In this document: positions 51,173 to 59,898 of the stretch, one piece after another
Layout of the letters: every line of letters begins with the position of its first letter
How positions within the stretch are numbered: the first letter of the stretch is position 1
Source of the DNA: SMBSF63 sp034003545
GTDB taxonomy: Bacteria > Chloroflexota > Anaerolineae > Anaerolineales > Anaerolineaceae
Reading direction: 5' to 3'
Length of the DNA: 64,000 bases
NCBI GenBank assembly: GCA_964447155.1
Contig: CAYURM010000003.1
Span: 1-64,000 of the forward strand
The notes under the pieces: generated by a model
Databases searched by the model: none
Told to the model about the DNA's origin: nothing
What the model saw: the letters and a program-made list of their open reading frames with translations, nothing else
Translations under genes and position numbers: made by a program

Positions 51173-52510
51173 TTATTTTGTTGGCAATTTTGCGATCATG
51201 TCATGAGGGAGGGCATCGGTAAATTGGGCATTGACGATTGTGCCCACGGGCAATTCTTCCCCATCAATGATCACCAGGCCGTCAATTTCAGGGGCGTCGC
51301 GGTAGGAACGTCCGACGGAGACGCCGTCGCCATGGCCTTCGATGAGGACGGGCAGGGTTTTGCCGATCCAGGCCTGGTTTTTGGCAAGGGAAATTTGTTC
51401 CTGCAGGAGCATGATCTGCTCCCAGCGGTACTGCTTGACCTCCTGCGGGATCGGATCGCCCAGCGGTGCACTGGGGGTGCCTTCCTCAAATGAGAAGGTG
51501 AAAGCACCGAGATGGTCGAACTGCATTTCCTGAATGAAATCGAGCAGGAAGTTGAATTCTTCTTCGGTTTCGCCCGGATAGCCAACGATAAAAGTTGTGC
51601 GCATAGCCAAATCAGGCATGGCGCTGCGCATGCGGGCGATGGTTTTATACACCCACTCCATATTGGAAGGGCGGTTCATGCGCTTGAGTACGTCCGGATG
51701 GGCGTGTTGTAAGGGCAGGTCGAGATAGTTCAGAATTTGGGGTTGGGCTGCCATGAAGTCAATCAGTTCATCGGTGACGAATCCGGGGAAGGTGTACAGG
51801 ATACGCAGCCAGGGGATGTCCGGTACGGCCGGGACGAGCTCCTTGAGCAGGGCGACCAGCCCATTTTTCAGCTTGAAATCAGCGCCATAATCTGAAGTAT
51901 CCTGGGAGATGAGCACCAATTCCTGGACGTTCATCTCTTGCAGGGCTTGAGCGTCCTGAATGATGTGGTTAATGGGCCGGCTGACCTGGGTGCCCTTGAT
52001 GAGCGGGATGGCGCAGTATGCGCAGGAACGCCGGCAGCCGTCGGCGATCTTGAGGTAGGCGCTGCCCCCCTGGACGGCGGCGCGCAGGAGGCCTTCTTTT
52101 TCCTTCCCGATGGTTTTTACATCAGGAAGATGATAAAGCGGTTTGGGCTGGCGAGGTTTGCCGGCAGTTTTTGCCACCTGGACGATGTCCATCCAGCGGC
52201 GGGTGCCAAAGACCCCGTCGATTTTTTTGATCTGATCGGTGACCAAATGGGGAAAGCGCTGGGTGAGGCAGCCAGCGCCAATCAGGATCTGGCCGGGCTG
52301 CTTCTGGTCGGAGAGTTCCTGGAGGACGTCCAGGGATTCCTGGCGGGCATCATGGATGAAGCCGCAGGTATTGACGATCAGGAATTCGGCTTCCAGAGGA
52401 TCTATCACCGCCTGATAACCTTCCCGGTTGAGGAGGATTGCCATCGATTCCGAGTCGACGGTGTTCTTGGCGCAGCCCAATGAAGCAATGAAGTAGGTGC
52501 CTTTTTTCAT
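51173..52510 (-). CDS. rimO: Ribosomal protein S12 methylthiotransferase RimO
   Basis: 445 residues. N-terminal MTTase domain with its three cluster Cys (SLGCAKNTVDSE, NTCGFI, GAGCLTQR), radical SAM motif CRRSCAYC (C-x3-C-x2-C) and a C-terminal TRAM domain. CAKNTVDSE rather than CQMN marks RimO over MiaB; RimO methylthiolates the conserved Asp of ribosomal protein S12. A second radical SAM protein in the window, but unrelated in role to the 1.4-6.9 kb operon. Gene order to the RodZ-like gene: 13 bp gap, same strand, probably one transcript. Confidence 0.96.
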   Translation of the reverse strand: MKKGTYFIASLGCAKNTVDSESMAILLNREGYQAVIDPLEAEFLIVNTCGFIHDARQESLDVLQELSDQKQPGQILIGAGCLTQRFPHLVTDQIKKIDGVFGTRRWMDIVQVAKTAGKPRQPKPLYHLPDVKTIGKEKEGLLRAAVQGGSAYLKIADGCRRSCAYCAIPLIKGTQVSRPINHIIQDAQALQEMNVQELVLISQDTSDYGADFKLKNGLVALLKELVPAVPDIPWLRILYTFPGFVTDELIDFMAAQPQILNYLDLPLQHAHPDVLKRMNRPSNMEWVYKTIARMRSAMPDLAMRTTFIVGYPGETEEEFNFLLDFIQEMQFDHLGAFTFSFEEGTPSAPLGDPIPQEVKQYRWEQIMLLQEQISLAKNQAWIGKTLPVLIEGHGDGVSVGRSYRDAPEIDGLVIIDGEELPVGTIVNAQFTDALPHDMIAKLPTK

Positions 52511-52523
52511 ACAGAAATCATTC

Positions 52524-53927
52524 CTAAGGAATAAACGGCGTTACCGTTGGGGTAGGCAGGACGGTTTCGCTGGTTGGTCCGGGGGTGGGGGTGGGTGTGA
52601 CCGGAGTTGCGGTGGGGGTAGGCGGTATTTGAGGAGTGGGGATGATCATTCCTGCAGCGGTAAAAGATACTGCGACGACTTCGCCGACCTCACCGAGGAT
52701 TCCGACCTCTGTCTGGTTGAAGTAAACTTTAATCCCCGCGCCGTTACCAGTGAGCAGGTCGATTTTCTCTCCCGCGGAATAAGGGTAAGCATTACCGGGA
52801 ACGAGACGGCCTTCGTAAACAATTTCTTCATCGGCGGTGACGCGCACCCAGGCGCGCTGGGAAGCGACCAGGTAAAGCTGCAAGGGGGAGTTGTCCAGTA
52901 CAGGGATGGACGCTTCGCCTTCGCCAGATGCAGGCGCCTCACTGTTGGCCTGAGGGTTGGCCGCATTGTTTTCCTCAGGGGAGCGGGTGACTTCAATTTC
53001 AGCGACCCTGGGAGTGGCGGAAAGCATAGCGAGGTTTTCGGCAAGCAGCATTTCAGAAATGGGCGGGGCGGTAGGTTCGGCAGTTAACTCTCTGGTGGCA
53101 GTCACCTGAGAGATGCCCCAGACGACGATCACCACCAGCAGGGCGATTGCAGATACCCCAACGATCATGTCGGGGGTGATCCATTTTCGGATAGCGGGGG
53201 GAATGATTTGGGACAGCAACTTTAATTTTGTTTTCGTGGGTGGTGTGTGGGATGCACTTGTTGTGTGCGGCGCCATATTTTCCAGGCGGCGGATTTGCAG
53301 ACCGTCGGCGTATTCCAGCAAAACGGCGTCCGCATTCATGCTCAAAAATTGTGCGTAGTTTTTCAACATGCCGCGGGCCTGGGCGGGGCTGGGCAGGTTG
53401 GCAATCTCTCCGGTTTCCATGGCCTGAATATAATGGCTGCGAATATGGGTATGATTTTCAATATCTTCAATGGACAGGCTGAGGGAATCGCGCTGCTGGC
53501 GCAGGGCGTTTCCGATGCGTTGGAAGATTTCTGGTGAAGTATCCCGCGCGGCCGAGGGAACGGGAACTGTGTCCGCAGGGTCGCCAGCAGATTGAAGGTG
53601 AGCGGGCGTATTTTCTTCTTCTGGACTGCCGGGGGCAAACGGCGATGGGACGACAGGGGCGTTCCCCGTTTTTTGGGGAATTTCTTCTTCCGCGACGAGC
53701 TGGTCAGGCCAGGCATCCAGCAGAGGTTTTACCGGCAGTCCCAGGTATCCGGCGTAGAGACGGAGGAATCCGCGTCCCTGGGCTTCGGAGGGCATGATCT
53801 CGGGGCGGTCTTCTTCCAGTGCCTGCAGGTAATGCAGGCGGACGTGGGTAGTATGGGCAATCTGCTCAAGAGTCAGTTTGCGTTCAGTGCGGCTGCGTTG
53901 TAGTTTTTGACCTACTGTTTCGGGCAT
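52524..53927 (-). CDS. RodZ-like protein with two helix-turn-helix domains
   Basis: 467 residues. Two RodZ-type HTH_25 domains: VGQKLQRSRTERKLTLEQIA (residues ~4-75) and IGNALRQQRDSLSLSIEDIE (~135-205). A membrane helix (MIVGVSAIALLVVIVVWGISQV) follows, then an acidic spacer, a DUF4115-like beta domain (LQLYLVASQRAWVRVTADEEIVYEGRLVPGNAYPYSAGEKI read in parts) and a Thr/Pro tail. RodZ normally has one HTH, which binds MreB. The doubled HTH is unusual. An MreB homologue is at 61757. ATG 53927 has only a weak ribosome site. Confidence 0.85.
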   Translation of the reverse strand: MPETVGQKLQRSRTERKLTLEQIAHTTHVRLHYLQALEEDRPEIMPSEAQGRGFLRLYAGYLGLPVKPLLDAWPDQLVAEEEIPQKTGNAPVVPSPFAPGSPEEENTPAHLQSAGDPADTVPVPSAARDTSPEIFQRIGNALRQQRDSLSLSIEDIENHTHIRSHYIQAMETGEIANLPSPAQARGMLKNYAQFLSMNADAVLLEYADGLQIRRLENMAPHTTSASHTPPTKTKLKLLSQIIPPAIRKWITPDMIVGVSAIALLVVIVVWGISQVTATRELTAEPTAPPISEMLLAENLAMLSATPRVAEIEVTRSPEENNAANPQANSEAPASGEGEASIPVLDNSPLQLYLVASQRAWVRVTADEEIVYEGRLVPGNAYPYSAGEKIDLLTGNGAGIKVYFNQTEVGILGEVGEVVAVSFTAAGMIIPTPQIPPTPTATPVTPTPTPGPTSETVLPTPTVTPFIP

Positions 53928-54047
53928 ATTCTTAACCGTGGAGGGATAGGGATGATTGTGGTACTCTATTTTATCGTATTCCAGGCGGGTGTGTTCAGGA
54001 TATTCATTCTGGGAGCGATCAAAAGATGCAGGAATTATCGTTCGGTC

Positions 54048-54117
54048 ACCGCTTCGGCTCATCCATTCGGGTATGCTGTCGACCCTAAAGGGCAAGTGCC
54101 AGCTCAGCCTGCGCTTC
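54048..54117. repeat. Second copy of the CGCTTCGGCT repeat
   Basis: ACCGCTTCGGCTCATCCATT..GGGTA..GTCGAC..GCTCAGCCTGCGCT, related to 17980-18034. It lies between the RodZ-like gene and the rplI terminator. 53928-54047 holds nothing else. Confidence 0.6.
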
Positions 54118-54162
54118 GTAGTTGATTTGCAACGATCAGGCAGTCAGGTTTGAGAATTTGAC

Positions 54163-54203
54163 AAAAAAACCGGCCGGATGCCCCCGAGAGGTTATCCGGC
54201 CGG
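54163..54203 (-). terminator. Terminator of rplI
   Basis: On the minus strand CCGGCCGGAT..ATCCGGCCGG followed by TTTTTTT. Confidence 0.88.
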
Positions 54204-54225
54204 AAATGGTGCTTAGCCAGTTGGA

Positions 54226-54801
54226 TTATTCGAAATCTTCGAATTCATCTTCCTCTTCTGCGGAGAAATCGACTTCTTCCACTTCTTCAGCGGCAACTTC
54301 TTCTGTCTCTTCGTCGGTGACTTCTTCAACAATTTCAGGTTCTGCTTCAGCTGATTCGCCTTCGCGGTGGACGATGACTGTCATGCTGGGGATGAGATCC
54401 ATGGTCAACCGAACGGTGATCTCGTGTTCACCGAGATTACGGATTGGTTCGGTTTCAATGTTGCGGCGGTCAATTTCAAAGCCGAGGGCAGCTTTGATGG
54501 CGTCAGCAAGCATCTGGCTGGTAATGGAGCCGTAGAGTTTGCCGGTCTCGCCAGCTTTGACGGGGAAGGTCAGGGTTTGGCCTTCAAGTTTTTCGGCAAC
54601 GCCGGACATCTCACTGTTCAGCGCGGCACGCTGGGTGGCGGCGGCGGCACGGATGTGGTCAACCTGTTTCAGCGCGCCGGGGGTAGCCAGCACGGCCAGA
54701 CCTTGCGGGATCAGGAAATTGCGTCCGAAACCATTGGCAACTTTCTTGACATCGCCAGCACGACCGAGTTTGTAAACATCTTTGATCAACAATACTTTCA
54801 T
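54226..54801 (-). CDS. rplI: 50S ribosomal protein L9 with acidic tail
   Basis: 191 residues, longer than the usual ~150. The N-terminal domain MKVLLIKDVYKLGRAGDVKKV and GFGRNFLIPQGLAV are canonical, and the C-terminal domain (GKLYGSITSQMLADAI..DRRNI) is complete. An additional ~40-residue, almost wholly Glu/Asp/Val tail follows (EIVEEVTDEETEEVAAEEVE and on). Such acidic tails are known on L9 of some lineages; function unclear. ATG 54801 is the natural start; the frame upstream to 54873 is basic and unsupported. Confidence 0.95.
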   Translation of the reverse strand: MKVLLIKDVYKLGRAGDVKKVANGFGRNFLIPQGLAVLATPGALKQVDHIRAAAATQRAALNSEMSGVAEKLEGQTLTFPVKAGETGKLYGSITSQMLADAIKAALGFEIDRRNIETEPIRNLGEHEITVRLTMDLIPSMTVIVHREGESAEAEPEIVEEVTDEETEEVAAEEVEEVDFSAEEEDEFEDFE

Positions 54802-55109
54802 TTTCTTCAAGCCCTTTCTTTTCATTACTTCTGATTTTTTTAGCGCCACGAAGGGTACTACGCGGCGAACCAAAGAATTTTACCAGAGGGAGGGGGTTAC
54901 GTCAATGTGTGGATGACAGGTGGGGAGAGACAATGTACAATGTAGAGTGTCCAATTTGCTGGTAATGGAAAGGGTTAATTCCTTTTGAAACACGGCAAGA
55001 TGTTATACTTTAAGCGAATGGCTGGCATGGAATATTTTGCGGTCTCCGGTTTTTTTATCTGAGCATTCTTCGAATGATCCCTCCTGAAAAGAGGAAAAAG
55101 GATAGTTGT

Positions 55110-56759
55110 ATGACGATCAAGTCTGAGCAGGAACGATGGGAAAAAGAGGTGCTGAAACGTGTCACGGATCGTTTTCCCGAGCGTATCTCCAATGTTGAGA
55201 GTTCATCGGGTATCCCGATTCCACGGGTGTCTTTGCCAGAAGAACGTGATTATGCAGAGACACTCGGTTTTCCGGGACAGTATCCGTTTACCCGCGGGAT
55301 TCAACCGACGATGTACCGCGGACGCTTCTGGACGATGCGCCAGTACGCCGGGTATGCCTCGGCGGAGGAGTCGAACGCGCGTTATCGCTATCTGCTGGAG
55401 CAGGGGCAGACCGGCCTCTCGGTGGCTTTCGATTTACCCACCCAGATTGGCTATGATGCGGATGATCCCCTGGTGATGGGCGAGGTCGGCAAGGTTGGTG
55501 TTTCTATCTCGACGATCAGGGACATGGAAGCCCTATTTGACCAGATTCCGCTGGATAAAGTTTCTACCAGCATGACGATCAATGCGCCCGCGGCGGTGCT
55601 GCTGGCGATGTATATTGCTGTGGCGCGGCGGCAAGGGGCGCAGCCGGCCAAATTACGCGGTACGATCCAGAATGATATTTTAAAAGAATATGTGGCGCGG
55701 GGGACGTATATTTTCCCGCCAAAGCCCTCCATGCGCCTGATTACGGACGTATTCCAGTATTGCGAACGCGAAGTGCCGAACTGGAATACGATCAGTATTT
55801 CGGGGTATCATATTCGCGAGGCTGGTTCTACGGCAGTGCAGGAAGTGGCTTTTACCCTGGCAAACGCGATCGCTTATGTGGATGCTGCCATCGTTTCCGG
55901 GCTGGAAGTGGATGAATTTGCCAGCCAGTTGTCTTTCTTCTTCAATGCACACAACAATTTTTTGGAAGAGATTGCCAAATTCCGCGCGGCCCGCCGGATG
56001 TGGGCGAAGATTATGAAAGAACGGTTTGGGGCGCAGAATCCCAAGTCGATGATGCTGCGCTTTCATACGCAGACGGCTGGTTCTACGCTGACCGCGCAGC
56101 AGCCGGAGAACAATGTGGTGCGGGTCACCCTGCAGGCGCTGGCGGCTGTATTGGGCGGGACGCAGTCCCTGCATACCAACAGCATGGATGAAGCCCTGTG
56201 GCTGCCGACAGAGAAGGCTGTGCGGGTGGCGCTGCGCACGCAGCAGATCATTGCGCATGAGTCGGGGGTGGCAGATACGATTGATCCGATGGCCGGTTCG
56301 TATTTGATTGAATCCCTGACCGATGAGATCGAAAAGAAGGCCAGTGAGTATATCCAGCAGATCGATGCGCTGGGCGGTGCCTTGCAGGCGATTGAGCAAG
56401 GCTTTATGCAGAACGAGATACAAAACGCTGCGTATGCGTATCAAAAGGCTGTCGAAAGCAATGAACAATTGGTGGTGGGGGTAAATGTCAATGAAGTAGA
56501 AGAGAAAATTGACCTTGACAAACTGGAAGTTGATCCGCGAATTGAGCAGCAGCAGCGCGAGCGCCTGGCTGCGCTGCGCGCTGGACGGGATGCCGTGAAA
56601 ACAGAGGCTTTGCTTGGACAGCTGGAAGCGGCTGCCAGGACGGATGAGAACTTGATGCCTTTGCTGATTGAATGTGTGGAAAATGAGCTGACACTCGGTG
56701 AGATTTGCGGGGTGCTGCGCAGCGTATGGGGTGAATATCAACCCCCGGCATGGGTTTAG
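55110..56759 (+). CDS. Methylmalonyl-CoA mutase, large (catalytic) subunit without B12 domain
   Basis: 549 residues. Catalyses the succinyl-CoA / methylmalonyl-CoA rearrangement. The TIM-barrel domain is complete: YPFTRGIQPTMYRGRFWTMRQYAG, SVAFDLPTQIGYDAD, NDILKEYVARGTYIFPP, ISGYHIREAGSTA, SLHTNSMDEALWLPTE, DPMAGSYLIE. The C-terminal cobalamin-binding domain is absent, so this is the split form and the small subunit must lie elsewhere. ATG 55110 has AAAGGAT 9 nt upstream. The epimerase follows after 18 bp, making a propionate/succinate module. The gap 54802-55109 shows only a possible TATACT box at 55004. Confidence 0.95.
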   Translation: MTIKSEQERWEKEVLKRVTDRFPERISNVESSSGIPIPRVSLPEERDYAETLGFPGQYPFTRGIQPTMYRGRFWTMRQYAGYASAEESNARYRYLLEQGQTGLSVAFDLPTQIGYDADDPLVMGEVGKVGVSISTIRDMEALFDQIPLDKVSTSMTINAPAAVLLAMYIAVARRQGAQPAKLRGTIQNDILKEYVARGTYIFPPKPSMRLITDVFQYCEREVPNWNTISISGYHIREAGSTAVQEVAFTLANAIAYVDAAIVSGLEVDEFASQLSFFFNAHNNFLEEIAKFRAARRMWAKIMKERFGAQNPKSMMLRFHTQTAGSTLTAQQPENNVVRVTLQALAAVLGGTQSLHTNSMDEALWLPTEKAVRVALRTQQIIAHESGVADTIDPMAGSYLIESLTDEIEKKASEYIQQIDALGGALQAIEQGFMQNEIQNAAYAYQKAVESNEQLVVGVNVNEVEEKIDLDKLEVDPRIEQQQRERLAALRAGRDAVKTEALLGQLEAAARTDENLMPLLIECVENELTLGEICGVLRSVWGEYQPPAWV

Positions 56760-56777
56760 GTTGAGAGGATGGAGTGA

Positions 56778-57182
56778 ATGGCGAAGATTAGAAAGATCAA
56801 CCATGTGGCGATTGCAGTCAATGATTTTGAAGAAGCGTTGACCTTCTGGCGGGATGCGCTGGGGTTGCAGTTGGACCATATTGAGGACGTTCCCAGCCAG
56901 AAATCGAAGGTTGCTTTTCTGCCGGTTGGGGAAGGCGAAATTGAACTGGTGAAACCGACCGAAGCGGGTACCGGGGTGGCGAAATTTTTGGAGAAGAATG
57001 GACCGGGAATGCATCATCTGTGTTTTGAGGTGGACGATATTGACGGGATGCTTGCCAATCTGCAAGAAAAGGGCGTGCGTCTGATCAATGCCGAGCCGCT
57101 GGTGCTGGAAGGGCGCAAGATGGCTTTTATTCACCCAAAAAGCGCCAATGGGGTGCTGGTGGAGCTGTACGAACTGACCTGA
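56778..57182 (+). CDS. mce: Methylmalonyl-CoA epimerase
   Basis: 134 residues, vicinal oxygen chelate fold. Interconverts (R)- and (S)-methylmalonyl-CoA. Metal ligands His in INHVAIAVND, His in GMHHLCFEVDD and Glu in LVELYEL are in place. Directly downstream of the mutase large subunit, with GAGAGGATGGAGTG before the ATG; 48 bp before atpA. Confidence 0.94.
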   Translation: MAKIRKINHVAIAVNDFEEALTFWRDALGLQLDHIEDVPSQKSKVAFLPVGEGEIELVKPTEAGTGVAKFLEKNGPGMHHLCFEVDDIDGMLANLQEKGVRLINAEPLVLEGRKMAFIHPKSANGVLVELYELT

Positions 57183-57230
57183 TCTTGCTCATCAGGTCGA
57201 AAGATTGCAATCTATTAATTGAGGAGCCGC

Positions 57231-58919
57231 ATGAGCAGTCTCAAAAATTCAGATGAAATTCTTGATAAATTAAGTGCTGATCTGAAGCATCAGATTGACA
57301 CATTCCAGCCAAAATATGAGGTGCGGGATGTAGGGACGGTTTTGTCCGCCGCCGACGGCATCGCACAGGTTACTGGCTTAAACAGCGTCCATTCACAGGA
57401 GATCGTGGAATTTGCCAATGGTGCGTTAGGGATAGCCTTTAATCTGAAGAAGGATCAGGTTGGTGTGGCAATTATGGGGGATTATGCGATGATTGCCGAG
57501 GGGATGATCGTGCGTTCCACGGGCAGGATTGTGTCAGTGCCGGTTGGGGAGGGGCTGATTGGGCGGGTGATCAATGCTTTGGGCACACCGCTGGATGAAG
57601 TCGGCTCGCTCAATTTTGACCATTACCGACCGGTGGAAAGTCCTGCACCAGGGATTATTGACCGGCAGGATGTGGATTCGCCCATTCAGACGGGGATCAA
57701 GGCTATTGATGCGATGATTCCGGTTGGCCGCGGTCAGCGTGAGTTGATCATTGGCGATCGTCAGACAGGCAAATCGGCGCTGGCGATTGATACGATTATC
57801 AACCAGCGTGACAAGAATGTAATTTGCATTTATGTGGCAATCGGACAGAAGAAGTCTTCAATTGCCCGCACGGTGGCCGTGCTGGACCGGCATGGAGCGA
57901 TGGATCATACGATCATTGTGGCCGCTTCTGCGGATGATTCGGTAACCTTGCAATATATTGCTCCGTATGCGGGGTGTGCGATAGGGGAAGCCTTCATGGA
58001 AAACGGACAGGATGCGTTGATTGTCTATGATGATCTTTCCAAACATGCCTGGGCCTATCGTGAGCTTTCGCTGCTGATGCGGCGGCCGCCCGGACGGGAG
58101 GCGTATCCGGGGGATATTTTCTATTTGCACTCGCGTTTGCTGGAACGGGCAGCGCGGCTGGCGGATCGTTTTGTGATTGTGCCACAGGATTCACCCGAAG
58201 GCCTGGCTGAAGCGTATGCAGGCGTGGATGGTAAGGTGTATGGCGGTCCGTTGTCCAGGACGGAGGCTGAAGCAGCATTGGCGGCCATGCCGGACAGCGG
58301 AACATACCGGCTGGCAAAGGTACGCGGCAGCGGCGGGTCATTGACTGCACTGCCCATCATTGAGACTTTGCTTGGAGATGTGTCGGCTTATATTCCCACC
58401 AATGTGATCTCGATCACCGACGGACAGATTTATCTGGAAGGGGATTTGTTTTATGCTGGTTTGCGGCCGGCAATCAATGTAGGAATTTCGGTTTCACGGG
58501 TGGGTGGTTCCGCGCAGACTGAGGCGATGAAGAAGGTCAGTTCCCGGCTGCGGCTGGAGATGGCTGCTTATCGTGAGATGGAAGCTTTTGCGCAGTTTAA
58601 TTCTGATCTCGACAAGACCAGCCGGGCACAGTTGGAGCGCGGTAAGCGCCTGCAGGCGATCCTCAATCAGCCGCAATATGCGCCGGTGCCGTTGGCGGAC
58701 CAGGTGATGGTCTTATACGCCGGGACGCATGGATATGCCGACCCCGTGGCGATAGATTCAATCCGGGAATGGGAAGCGGATCTGGTTTTGTATATGAAGG
58801 CGCATTATCCCGGTTTGAGAAAGACGATTATGGAGACAGCCGATCTCACCGATGCAGATGAGAATGTGCTGATTCAAGCCCTGACGGAATTTGCTTCCTC
58901 CTGGACGTCCAAACATTAG
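57231..58919 (+). CDS. atpA: F-type ATP synthase alpha subunit with ~50-residue insertion
   Basis: 562 residues, versus about 505 usually. Non-catalytic nucleotide-binding subunit of F1. Walker A GDRQTGKSA near 175, PPGREAYPGDIFYLHSRLLERAARL and NVISITDGQIYLE are canonical. Between ERAARLAD and GSLTALPIIE, where other alphas have only a short DELGG, about 50 residues are inserted (residues ~313-366, VIVPQDSPEGLAEAYAGVDG and on). GAGGAGCC precedes ATG 57231. The delta and F0 genes that usually precede atpA are absent here. Confidence 0.96.
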   Translation: MSSLKNSDEILDKLSADLKHQIDTFQPKYEVRDVGTVLSAADGIAQVTGLNSVHSQEIVEFANGALGIAFNLKKDQVGVAIMGDYAMIAEGMIVRSTGRIVSVPVGEGLIGRVINALGTPLDEVGSLNFDHYRPVESPAPGIIDRQDVDSPIQTGIKAIDAMIPVGRGQRELIIGDRQTGKSALAIDTIINQRDKNVICIYVAIGQKKSSIARTVAVLDRHGAMDHTIIVAASADDSVTLQYIAPYAGCAIGEAFMENGQDALIVYDDLSKHAWAYRELSLLMRRPPGREAYPGDIFYLHSRLLERAARLADRFVIVPQDSPEGLAEAYAGVDGKVYGGPLSRTEAEAALAAMPDSGTYRLAKVRGSGGSLTALPIIETLLGDVSAYIPTNVISITDGQIYLEGDLFYAGLRPAINVGISVSRVGGSAQTEAMKKVSSRLRLEMAAYREMEAFAQFNSDLDKTSRAQLERGKRLQAILNQPQYAPVPLADQVMVLYAGTHGYADPVAIDSIREWEADLVLYMKAHYPGLRKTIMETADLTDADENVLIQALTEFASSWTSKH

Positions 58920-58933
58920 AAGAAAAAGGATCT

Positions 58934-59842
58934 ATGGCATCTTCAAGAAATGAAATGCGGTTTCATATTCGCAGCGTGGGGAATATTGCTCAGGTAACCC
59001 GCGCTTTGGAAGCGGTGAGCATCAGCAAGGCACGTAAGGCGACAAAATTATTGAAGGCTACCCGTCCTTATGTGGAGCGTGCCTGGAAGATGGTGCTGCA
59101 TATTGCCCGGCAGCCGGAAGGGGAGCGTGAACATCCATTATTGATGCCCCGCCCCAATCCGAAAAAAACGTTGGCAGTTGTGGTTTCCAGCGACCGCGGT
59201 TTGGCGGGTGGTTATAATATGAACGTGGTGCGCACAACTCTGCAAACCTTCAAATCCATCAAGCGGCCAGTCTCCTATATTGCCATTGGTGAACGCGGGG
59301 CGGAATTGCTTGCTCATCGGGACAAGGATTTGCTGGCTGCCTTTACGAAATTGATTGCCCCGGCAGATTTAAAGGAAATCACGTCGATTGCCCATTTGGC
59401 AATGGAGAAATTTCTGGATGGTTCGTATGATGAAGTGTACCTGTGTTATACAGAATATATCGACCAGCTCTCCCAGAAAGTCGTGATTCGTAAGCTCTTG
59501 CCGCTGAAAGTTGTGTATGATGACAAGGATGAGGAAACGTATAATCTGACCCATCCAACACGGGCAAGTTTTATTTATGAGCCGGATAAGGATCGGGTGG
59601 TTGATGCCATTGTGCCGCGTTTTATCGGTCTCCAGGTATACGCTGCGGTGCTGTCTGCGGAGGCAAGCGAGCATACCGTGCGGATGACAGCGATGCATAA
59701 TGCGACGGGAAATGCAAAAGATATTATGCATTCATTGCAGATGGATTACCATAAGACACGGCAAAAAGAGATCACCAATGAAATTTTGGATATTTCCGGC
59801 GGCACAGAGTCGCTTCAGGAAAGCAGCGGCGAACGCTGGTAA
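58934..59842 (+). CDS. atpG: F-type ATP synthase gamma subunit
   Basis: 302 residues. Central rotor shaft. N-terminal helix (EMRFHIRSVGNIAQVTRALEAVSISKARKA) and C-terminal helix (SEHTVRMTAMHNATGNAKDIM) form the coiled coil, with the Rossmann-like middle (VVSSDRGLAGGYNMNVV). The end RQKEITNEILDISGGTESL is the conserved catch region. 14 bp after atpA, AAAAGGATCT as ribosome site. Confidence 0.96.
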   Translation: MASSRNEMRFHIRSVGNIAQVTRALEAVSISKARKATKLLKATRPYVERAWKMVLHIARQPEGEREHPLLMPRPNPKKTLAVVVSSDRGLAGGYNMNVVRTTLQTFKSIKRPVSYIAIGERGAELLAHRDKDLLAAFTKLIAPADLKEITSIAHLAMEKFLDGSYDEVYLCYTEYIDQLSQKVVIRKLLPLKVVYDDKDEETYNLTHPTRASFIYEPDKDRVVDAIVPRFIGLQVYAAVLSAEASEHTVRMTAMHNATGNAKDIMHSLQMDYHKTRQKEITNEILDISGGTESLQESSGERW

Positions 59843-59898
59843 AGTTCCCCGCTGCGCAGGGACTGCATGAAGACAAAAAGAAAGTATTGGAGTGATCA

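Noticed and set aside
55680..57134. 484-codon minus-strand ORF
   Set aside because: Antisense to the methylmalonyl-CoA mutase and epimerase genes; His/Gln/Arg-rich with no motif.
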